A DNA stretch of 64,000 nucleotides from Flavobacterium xinjiangense (GTDB lineage Bacteria; Bacteroidota; Bacteroidia; Flavobacteriales; Flavobacteriaceae). Where the stretch lies: assembly GCF_900142885.1 (NCBI RefSeq), contig NZ_FRCL01000006.1, forward strand, positions 1-64,000, read 5' to 3'. Position 1 is the stretch's first letter; each line of letters starts with the position of its first letter. Below are positions 25,900 to 32,504 of this stretch, in pieces. Made by a program: the position numbers and the translations under genes. The notes under the pieces were generated by a model. The model was not told the DNA's origin and ran no database searches. It was given only the letters and a program-made list of their open reading frames with translations.

Positions 25900-26595
25900 T
25901 TGAATAAAAAAATTACTATCGCAATCGATGGATTCTCTTCAACTGGAAAAAGCACTTTAGCGAAACAACTAGCGAATCATTTAGGATATGTTTATGTAGA
26001 TACCGGAGCGATGTATCGTGCAGTAACCTTTTTTGCAATGCAAAACGGATACATAAATGCTGACTTTTTTGACAAAGAATCACTAATTAATAGTTTACCA
26101 TTCATAAAATTACAATTCAAATTCAATTTTGATTTGGGTTTTGCTGAAATGTATTTGAATGATGTTAATGTAGAAACGGAGATTAGAACAATAGAAGTTT
26201 CTAGTTTTGTCAGCAAAGTAGCTGAAGTTTCTGAAGTTCGTGCCAAATTAGTGGAGCAACAAAAGGAAATGGGTAAAGATAAAGGTATCGTTATGGACGG
26301 CAGGGATATCGGGACTGTTGTTTTTCCAGACGCTGAACTAAAAATCTTTATGACAGCAAGCGCAACTACAAGAGCACAACGACGTTTTGATGAATTGCAG
26401 CAAAAAGGAGATGATGTGAGTTACGAAGCAGTTTTAAAAAATGTAGAAGAGCGTGATTATATTGATACTCATAGAGTTGACTCTCCGCTAGTAAAAGCGC
26501 ATGATGCCATAGAAATTGATAATTCTTATCTAAACCGCGAAGAACAATTTCAAGTTGTTTTAGATTTAGTAAATGATAATACTAAAACGTTATAA
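25900..26595 (+). CDS. cmk: (d)CMP kinase
   Basis: A 231-aa nucleoside monophosphate kinase that phosphorylates CMP and dCMP. The P-loop is GFSSTGKST, with MYRAVTF, the DGRDIGTVVFPDAELK strand and RRFDELQ/ERDYIDTHR lid residues as in bacterial Cmk. The start is TTG at 25900, because the P-loop falls at the proper distance and no in-frame ATG precedes it. It lies seven bases after porQ and is therefore likely cotranscribed. A homology search would test the TTG start. Confidence 0.95.
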   Translation: MNKKITIAIDGFSSTGKSTLAKQLANHLGYVYVDTGAMYRAVTFFAMQNGYINADFFDKESLINSLPFIKLQFKFNFDLGFAEMYLNDVNVETEIRTIEVSSFVSKVAEVSEVRAKLVEQQKEMGKDKGIVMDGRDIGTVVFPDAELKIFMTASATTRAQRRFDELQQKGDDVSYEAVLKNVEERDYIDTHRVDSPLVKAHDAIEIDNSYLNREEQFQVVLDLVNDNTKTL

Positions 26596-26669
26596 TTTTT
26601 TGGAAATCTCTTTTTTAATACTAGATTTACGTCCTGTTAATTTTTAAAAATAAAAATACAACTCATCTT

Positions 26670-27926
26670 ATGGGAATTAAAAATAGATTGGTTTTAATGA
26701 ACTTTCTTCAGTTTTTTATTTGGGGATCGTGGTTGCTTACTATTGGTGCGTATTGGTTTAATAACAAACATTGGTCTGGAACTGAGTTTGGAATTATATT
26801 TTCGACAATGGGAATTTCTTCGGTTTTTATGCCCGCGTTGACAGGAATTATTTCGGACCGATTTATAAATGCTGAAAAATTATATGGTTTGCTACATTTT
26901 TTTGGTGCAATAGCGTTGTTTTATTTGCCGCAGGTAGATAACCCGACCACTTTTTTCTGGGTTATGTTAGTGAATATGTTTTTCTATATGCCAACAATTT
27001 CCCTGTCGATTACTGTTGCTTACAATGCTTTAATTGCAAAAGATATGGATGTGGTAAAAGTTTATCCACCTATTAGAATATGGGGAACCATAGGTTTTAT
27101 TGTTGCACTTTGGGTAGTTAGTTTGACACATAATGAAACTTCGGCAAATCAGTTTTACATTGCAGGAATCGTTTCCATAGTATTAGGAATTTATGCATTT
27201 ACACTTCCTAAATGTCCTCCAATGTGTAAAGGAGAAAAAGGTGCTTCTTTTACACAAGCTTTGGGATTGAATGCTTTTGAATTGTTTAAACAACAGAAGT
27301 TTGCGATTTTCTTTATCTTCTCTATGTTGTTAGGAGCTGCTTTGCAATTGACTAATGCATATGGAGATACCTACATTCATGATTTTGGTACTATTGATGC
27401 TTATAAAGATACAATTGCTGTTAAATATCCTGCAATAATCATGTCAATTTCTCAGGTTTCAGAGACCTTATTTATATTGGCAATTCCATTTTTTCTTAGA
27501 AAATTTGGTATTAAATATGTGATGCTTTTTAGTATGTTGGCTTGGGTATTGCGTTTTGGATTGTTTGCTTTTGGGAATCCATCAGATGGTCTTTGGATGA
27601 TTATTATGTCTTGTATTGTTTACGGAATGGCATTTGACTTTTTTAATATATCAGGTTCTTTATTTGTGGAAACACAAACGGATTCAAAAATCAGAGGGAG
27701 TGCTCAAGGTATGTTTATGATGATGGTGAACGGTTTTGGCGCCTTGATTGGAAGTTTTGCGAGTGGTTATATTATTCAAAAATACTTTACTATGGCTGAT
27801 GGAAGTAAAGACTGGTTTCATATCTGGATCACTTTTGCAGCGTATGCTTTAGTTCTTGCCATAATTTTTCCTTTTGTTTTTAAAGATAAATTTGGACCAA
27901 AAGTTTTAGGAGAAATTAAGCATTAA
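26670..27926 (+). CDS. MFS nucleoside permease-like transporter
   Basis: A 418-aa polytopic protein resembling the nucleoside:H+ symporter family (NupG/XapB). The start, FLQFFIWGSWLLTIGAYWF, and the segment PPIRIWGTIGFI match that family's conserved parts. About 12 hydrophobic segments are visible. It sits 74 bases after cmk, which is consistent with a pyrimidine nucleoside theme, but the spacing leaves cotranscription uncertain. It ends in a strong terminator. Confidence 0.82.
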   Translation: MGIKNRLVLMNFLQFFIWGSWLLTIGAYWFNNKHWSGTEFGIIFSTMGISSVFMPALTGIISDRFINAEKLYGLLHFFGAIALFYLPQVDNPTTFFWVMLVNMFFYMPTISLSITVAYNALIAKDMDVVKVYPPIRIWGTIGFIVALWVVSLTHNETSANQFYIAGIVSIVLGIYAFTLPKCPPMCKGEKGASFTQALGLNAFELFKQQKFAIFFIFSMLLGAALQLTNAYGDTYIHDFGTIDAYKDTIAVKYPAIIMSISQVSETLFILAIPFFLRKFGIKYVMLFSMLAWVLRFGLFAFGNPSDGLWMIIMSCIVYGMAFDFFNISGSLFVETQTDSKIRGSAQGMFMMMVNGFGALIGSFASGYIIQKYFTMADGSKDWFHIWITFAAYALVLAIIFPFVFKDKFGPKVLGEIKH

Positions 27927-27948
27927 AATATCTTTTTCTTATAAATTT

Positions 27949-27982
27949 AACCCGATAGCTTTAAGAGTTATCGGGTTTTTTT
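27949..27982 (+). terminator. Terminator after the permease gene
   Basis: The stem AACCCGATA (27949-27957) with TATCGGGTT (27969-27977), extended inward by three pairs, is followed by a T-run. Confidence 0.85.
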
Positions 27983-28202
27983 ATGCTGAAAAATCACTAT
28001 GAAACCTAGCTAGCCCCGATAGAGCCGATATCCTCGTAGTCCCGATCCCGAAGCTTCGGGACGGGACGAAGAGATAAAGGCGAGAGCGGGAATTTTGGCT
28101 CCAAAAATGCCCCAATAATTCGCTTCGAATAGTTAAAAGAAGGAATGCTGATTATCAGTTAATTATCTTTTGGCTTGTTGTTTATTATCTGCACGTAAAT
28201 AT
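27983..28202. other. Intergenic region upstream of rpsA holding a structured repeat
   Basis: Together with the promoter region this makes a 426-base gap without a gene. It holds the permease terminator, one copy of a structured repeat (28011-28102), and AT-rich sequence up to the rpsA promoter. No ORF is supported. Confidence 0.6.
28011..28102 (+). repeat. Structured intergenic repeat, copy 1
   Basis: It starts TAGCCCCGATAG and ends AGCGGGAATTTTGGCTCC. The middle is a strong hairpin: GTCCCG (28039-28044) with CGGGAC (28062-28067), and inside it the 16-base palindrome TCCCGAAGCTTCGGGA. TATC (28029-28032) can also pair with GATA (28073-28076). A second, inverted copy lies downstream of rpsA at 30206-30283, with matching end boxes but a different hairpin. 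I recall this type of repeat from other Flavobacterium genomes. It may correspond to the published Flavo-1 RNA motif, which I cannot confirm here. Confidence 0.7.
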
Positions 28203-28233
28203 TTTGCAGTTTAAGATAAATGTGTTACTTTTG
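28203..28233 (+). promoter_or_regulatory. rpsA promoter, Bacteroidota type
   Basis: TTTG at 28203-28206 and TACTTTTG at 28226-28233, separated by 19 bases, exactly match the -33 TTTG and -7 TAnnTTTG pattern of the Bacteroidota primary sigma factor. The implied leader before rpsA is about 110 bases, with a small hairpin AACAAC-TTCT-GTTGTT. This is the best promoter match in the window. Confidence 0.7.
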
Positions 28234-28352
28234 CAGTCCTTTTGGTGAATAAGAGTTTCCTTTAGGGTTCAACTAATTATACAAACAACTTCTGTTGTTT
28301 TCTAGCACATTAAGAAACTCGAGAGAATACAGAATACAAATTTTTAATCAGC

Positions 28353-30134
28353 ATGTCTGAACAAGTAAAATCACAAGAAGAGTTTTTAGCAAATTTTAAC
28401 TGGCACAATTTCGAAGAAGGTATTGATGCTGTTGATGAGAAAAACTTATTAGAATTCGAAGAACTAGTTTCAAAAACATTTATCGCTACAGATCAAGAAG
28501 AAGTGGTTGATGGTACAGTTGTAAGAATTACAGATAGAGACGTTATCGTTGATATCAACGCAAAATCGGAAGGTGTTATTTCATTGAACGAATTCCGTTA
28601 CAACCCAGCATTAAAAGTAGGTGATACTGTTGAAGTATTAATTGACATCCGTGAGGACAAAACTGGTCAATTAGTGTTATCTCACAGAAAAGCACGTACT
28701 ATCAAATCATGGGATAGAGTTATTTCGGCTAACGAAACAGGAGAAATTGTTAATGGTTTTGTAAAATGCAGAACTAAAGGTGGTATGATCGTTGATGTTT
28801 TCGGAATTGAAGCTTTCTTACCAGGATCTCAAATTGATGTTAAACCAATTAGAGACTACGATGTATATGTAAACAAAATGATGGAATTCAAAGTGGTAAA
28901 AATTAACCACGAATTCAAAAATGTTGTTGTTTCTCATAAAGCGCTTATTGAAGCGGATATCGAAATCCAGAAAAAAGAAATCATCGGTCAATTGCAAAAA
29001 GGACAAGTATTAGAAGGTGTTGTTAAAAACATTACTTCTTATGGTGTCTTTATTGACTTAGGTGGAGTTGATGGATTGATTCACATTACTGACCTTTCTT
29101 GGTCAAGAATCAACCACCCATCTGAAGTTCTTGAATTAGATCAAAAATTAAACGTTGTAATCCTTGATTTCGATGACGAAAAAACAAGAATACAATTAGG
29201 ATTGAAACAATTAAACGCTCACCCTTGGGATGCTCTAGATGCTAAATTAGCAATTGGAGACAAAGTAAAAGGTAAAGTAGTTGTAATCGCTGATTACGGT
29301 GCTTTCATCGAAGTTGCTGAAGGTGTTGAAGGTTTAATCCACGTTTCTGAAATGTCTTGGTCTACTCATTTACGTTCTGCTCAAGATTTCGTAAAAGTAG
29401 GTGATGTTGTTGAAGCAGTTATCTTAACATTAGACAGAGATGACCGTAAAATGTCATTAGGTATCAAACAATTGTCTCAAGATCCTTGGACTGATATCAC
29501 TTCTAAATACCCAGTAGGTTCTAAACATACAGGTATCGTTAGAAACTTTACAAACTTTGGAATTTTCGTAGAATTAGAAGAAGGAATTGATGGATTAATT
29601 TACATCTCTGACTTATCTTGGACTAAGAAAATCAAACACCCATCTGAATTTGTAAATGTTGGTGAAAAACTTGATGTAGTAGTATTAGAATTAGATGTTG
29701 AAGGACGTAAATTATCTTTAGGTCACAAACAAACTACTGCTAATCCTTGGGATCAATATGAAGATTCTTTCGCAGTTGGAACTATCCACACAGGTGAAAT
29801 TTCTGAAATCGTTGACAAAGGAGCTACTGTAGAATTTGGAGATGATATCGTTGCTTTCATTCCTACTCGTCACCTTGAAAAAGAAGATGGTAAGAAATTG
29901 AAAAAAGGTGAATCAGCTGATTTCAAAGTAATTGAATTCAATAAAGAATTCAAAAGAGTAGTTGCATCTCACACTGCTATCTTCCGTGAAGAAGAAGAGA
30001 AAAATGTGAAAACAGCTACTGAAAACACTTCATCAGCTTCAACATCTACTAATGCAGCAGCTGCAACTTTAGGTGATAACAATGATGTATTAGCAGCATT
30101 GAAAGCTAAAATGGAAAAGTCAGAGAAAAAATAA
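28353..30134 (+). CDS. rpsA: 30S ribosomal protein S1
   Basis: A 593-aa protein built from six S1 (OB-fold) RNA-binding domains between about residues 50 and 545. Several copies show the repeated pattern YGVFIDLGGVDGLIHITDLSW, followed by RK or TRIQLGLKQL. The Ser/Thr/Ala-rich tail after residue 550 is low-complexity. S1 helps mRNAs bind the ribosome. In this phylum, where Shine-Dalgarno sequences are weak, its role is likely prominent. Codon use is more regular than that of neighbours, as expected for a highly expressed gene. It is monocistronic with a strong promoter and terminator. Confidence 0.96.
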   Translation: MSEQVKSQEEFLANFNWHNFEEGIDAVDEKNLLEFEELVSKTFIATDQEEVVDGTVVRITDRDVIVDINAKSEGVISLNEFRYNPALKVGDTVEVLIDIREDKTGQLVLSHRKARTIKSWDRVISANETGEIVNGFVKCRTKGGMIVDVFGIEAFLPGSQIDVKPIRDYDVYVNKMMEFKVVKINHEFKNVVVSHKALIEADIEIQKKEIIGQLQKGQVLEGVVKNITSYGVFIDLGGVDGLIHITDLSWSRINHPSEVLELDQKLNVVILDFDDEKTRIQLGLKQLNAHPWDALDAKLAIGDKVKGKVVVIADYGAFIEVAEGVEGLIHVSEMSWSTHLRSAQDFVKVGDVVEAVILTLDRDDRKMSLGIKQLSQDPWTDITSKYPVGSKHTGIVRNFTNFGIFVELEEGIDGLIYISDLSWTKKIKHPSEFVNVGEKLDVVVLELDVEGRKLSLGHKQTTANPWDQYEDSFAVGTIHTGEISEIVDKGATVEFGDDIVAFIPTRHLEKEDGKKLKKGESADFKVIEFNKEFKRVVASHTAIFREEEEKNVKTATENTSSASTSTNAAAATLGDNNDVLAALKAKMEKSEKK

Positions 30135-30158
30135 TTTCTTGATACTTTTTGAATATAG

Positions 30159-30188
30159 AAAGTCCCGCAATTTGCGGGACTTTTTTTG
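30159..30188 (+). terminator. Terminator after rpsA
   Basis: The stem AAAGTCCCGC (30159-30168) pairs with GCGGGACTTT (30174-30183) and is followed by a T-run. Confidence 0.9.
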
Positions 30189-30205
30189 TTTAAAGATTTT
30201 TTTTT

Positions 30206-30283
30206 GGAGCTATTTCCTGCTATTCACTATATCTTTTCCTGGCTAAAGAAGCCAGAAAAAGGATGCCGTTACTATCAGGGCTA
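30206..30283 (-). repeat. Structured intergenic repeat, copy 2 (inverted)
   Basis: Read on the bottom strand it begins TAGCCCTGATAG and ends GGAAATAGCTCC, matching both ends of copy 1 at 28011-28102. The internal hairpin has different bases but the same position: CTGGCT (30239-30244) pairs with AGCCAG (30250-30255), extended by TTTT/AAAA. Different sequence with the same pairing supports a conserved structure. Confidence 0.65.
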
Positions 30284-30303
30284 AGGCATAAGTTTTAAAA
30301 GAA

Positions 30304-30450
30304 CTATTTTGCTTCATCAGGAGTAAACTCATTAACAATAGCATATGTTTGAATATTTTCAATTTCCATTTCATCCGAAATGTCAACTAAATTATTATAA
30401 TTGCATTTACTTAGTTTTATAATTACAATGACTCCTTTGTACAGTCTTCC
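30304..30450 (-). pseudogene. Possible gene remnant (C-terminal part of an unknown small protein)
   Basis: The bottom strand has an open stretch of 48 codons ending in a TAG (complement of 30304-30306). It reads like real protein, for example YKGVIVIIKLSKCNYNN and ending NEFTPDEAK. It lacks a start: upstream in the same frame a TAA (complement of 30451-30453) interrupts a further plausible stretch (TTLEYSAK). A broken gene is the simplest reading. The family is not recognised and confidence is low. The rest of this 376-base gap (30135-30510) holds the rpsA terminator and repeat copy 2. Confidence 0.35.
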
Positions 30451-30510
30451 TTATTTGGCAGAATACTCTAGAGTGGTCCTTTTTCATTTATATAATTTCT
30501 AACTATTATT

Positions 30511-31455
30511 TTATTCGTTTTTCCATTCCTGAAAATCAGGTTCTACATAAAGCCACTTTACTTCGGGTCTTACACTTCTAAGTTCTTTTTCAAAATGATT
30601 AATCAATTTGCTTATGGATTCAGTGTTGAGATCTGGACTGTATTTTATTTTTACACATACTAAAACTTCTCCAGGACCTTGTTGAATGGTTCTGCAATTT
30701 ATAACTTGAGTAATATTTGGTTCTTTTTCTATTATGGCTTCAATAGTTTCTACTATAATTGAATCTGCACTTTCACCTATTAGTAGTGATTTTACTTCAA
30801 TAGCAAGAAAAATGGCAACTAAAATCAGTACGACTCCAATGGCCAAAGAACCCATTGCATCATACCGGCTATCTCCGGTAAAATACGAAACTAGCAAAGC
30901 AATTATTGCAATAACTAATCCGAGAACAGCCGCAGAATTTTCTCCAAAAATAACGATCAAATCGCTATCTTTCGTAGTTCGTAAATAACTGAAAAAACTG
31001 TTTTGTCCTTTTCTCTTGTTGAGTTCTACAACATTTGAGTACGTAGCATAACCTTCTAAAGCAATAGCAAATAATAAAACTCCAATTCCCCATGCGATTT
31101 CGTGAACAGGTTCAGGGTTATTGTATTTATGAACACCTTCATATATAGAAAACATTCCTCCAATAGAAAATAGGAGCATAGCCACCATAAAAGACCAAAA
31201 GTAGACAGACATTCCGTAACCAAAAGGATGTTTTTCATCCGCTCGTCTGCTGGATTGTTTGACGCCAAATAACAATAAGACCTGATTAGCGCAATCAGCA
31301 GAGGAGTGGATAGTTTCAGCCAGCATAGCACCGGAACCGGTCATGAATGCGGCAAATCCTTTAGAAATTACAATCACCACATTAACAATGAGGCTTTGAA
31401 TTATATGATGCGAACCATTGTCTGCTTTGGTTTTCTCTTTCGAATTTTGATCCAT
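30511..31455 (-). CDS. Cation diffusion facilitator family transporter
   Basis: A 314-aa CDF metal efflux protein. It has about six membrane segments; the metal-site helices contain HSSADCANQ (HxxxD type) and, later, a YDAMGSLAIG pattern. A C-terminal cytoplasmic ferredoxin-like domain (~220-314) includes VINCRTIQQGPGEVLV. CDF proteins export Zn, Fe, Mn or related ions by proton antiport; the ion cannot be assigned. The family's second-site D is present in YDAMGS. Monocistronic. Confidence 0.88.
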   Translation of the reverse strand: MDQNSKEKTKADNGSHHIIQSLIVNVVIVISKGFAAFMTGSGAMLAETIHSSADCANQVLLLFGVKQSSRRADEKHPFGYGMSVYFWSFMVAMLLFSIGGMFSIYEGVHKYNNPEPVHEIAWGIGVLLFAIALEGYATYSNVVELNKRKGQNSFFSYLRTTKDSDLIVIFGENSAAVLGLVIAIIALLVSYFTGDSRYDAMGSLAIGVVLILVAIFLAIEVKSLLIGESADSIIVETIEAIIEKEPNITQVINCRTIQQGPGEVLVCVKIKYSPDLNTESISKLINHFEKELRSVRPEVKWLYVEPDFQEWKNE

Positions 31456-31659
31456 TTTGTATTTAAATTTAAAATATAAAAATAGGGATATATTGACTAA
31501 GTAGATAATAGATTACTATAAAAGAATGGATTTGTGAGAAGTAATTTTAACATTTTTATTTAGTTGTAAATCAGTCGTTTACTAAAAATATTATTTTTTT
31601 TAAAACCAAAAGGAAACTAACAGCGTAAATGCTTTTATATAACTTTAATAATAGATTTT

Positions 31660-32214
31660 ATGAAAACTAGAAAATTTTTATCGATTGCATTATTTGCATT
31701 AGTATTTGGAGCAACTTCTTTCGCTCAAAAAAGTGTTATGGTTGGTGGAGCTGCTATGTACCCAACTAAAAATATTGTTGAAAACGCTGTAAATTCAAAA
31801 GACCATACTACATTAGTTGCTGCAGTAAAAGCAGCAGGTTTAGTAGAAACTTTGCAAAGTAAAGGGCCATTCACTGTTTTTGCCCCAACAAACGCAGCGT
31901 TTAATAAGTTACCAAAAGGAACGGTAGAAACTCTATTGAAACCTGAAAATAAAAAAATGTTGCAAACTATACTTACCTATCACGTTGTTGCAGGGAAAAT
32001 GAATGCTTCAGCTATTGCTAAAGCAATCAAAATGGGAAAGGGAAAAGCAATGCTGAAAACAGTTAGCGGTGGAACTTTGACTGCTTGGATGAAAGGAAAA
32101 AAATTATATATTACTGACGAAAATGGTAATTCTGCTAAAGTTACAATTGCAGATGTAAACCAATCTAACGGCGTTATTCACGTTGTTGATGCAGTAGTAT
32201 TACCAAAACAATAA
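31660..32214 (+). CDS. Secreted fasciclin-domain protein
   Basis: A 184-aa exported protein with a signal peptide ending near SFAQK and one fasciclin (FAS1) domain (~40-184). The conserved H1 and H2 boxes are FTVFAPTNAAFNKLP and NGVIHVVDAVVLP, with ILTYHVVAGKM between. FAS1 domains usually mediate adhesion or matrix binding. The gene is single with its own terminator. Confidence 0.92.
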   Translation: MKTRKFLSIALFALVFGATSFAQKSVMVGGAAMYPTKNIVENAVNSKDHTTLVAAVKAAGLVETLQSKGPFTVFAPTNAAFNKLPKGTVETLLKPENKKMLQTILTYHVVAGKMNASAIAKAIKMGKGKAMLKTVSGGTLTAWMKGKKLYITDENGNSAKVTIADVNQSNGVIHVVDAVVLPKQ

Positions 32215-32248
32215 ATTATTTGATTTAAGGTTGAGAATTGTTTATTGA

Positions 32249-32279
32249 AAAGGCTCTGCAATTTTGCAGGGCTTTTTAT
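32249..32279 (+). terminator. Terminator after the fasciclin gene
   Basis: A 12-bp stem (32249-32260 with 32265-32276, two wobble pairs, loop ATTT) ends in a T-run. Confidence 0.75.
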
Positions 32280-32359
32280 TTGTATAAAAATGTCTAGCCC
32301 TGAAGTAGCAATACACTAAAAATCATGGTAACGAGACTAAGTTGAAATTGAATCTTTAG

Positions 32360-32380
32360 AGAACGTTATAACAGCGTTCT
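32360..32380. repeat. Short inverted repeat upstream of the T9SS cargo gene
   Basis: AGAACG (32360-32365) pairs with CGTTCT (32375-32380). It lies 125 bases before the next gene. No proper T-run follows, so it could be an operator-like palindrome or chance. Confidence 0.35.
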
Positions 32381-32475
32381 ATTTTGTCAATTTTACTACC
32401 AAATAGCGAGAATTTATTAATTTGTTTTTGGATATAATTATTAGTATATTTTCATCGTTTAGTGAGTAAATAGTT

Positions 32476-32483
32476 TAAATTTG
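32476..32483 (+). promoter_or_regulatory. Candidate -7 box, TAAATTTG
   Basis: This exactly matches TAnnTTTG, 21 bases before the ATG of the T9SS cargo gene. No convincing -33 box was found. Confidence 0.42.
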
Positions 32484-32504
32484 ACTAAAATTTAAGAAAT
32501 TTTT

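Noticed and set aside
28234..28352. Possible regulatory RNA in the rpsA leader
   Set aside because: Only a six-pair hairpin (AACAAC-TTCT-GTTGTT) is visible and no known riboswitch or leader motif was recognised.
32290..32340. A TAGCCCTGA string that resembles the start of the rpsA-flanking repeat
   Set aside because: Only the first ~10 bases match; the hairpin and the ending box GCTCC are missing, so it is not counted as a third copy.
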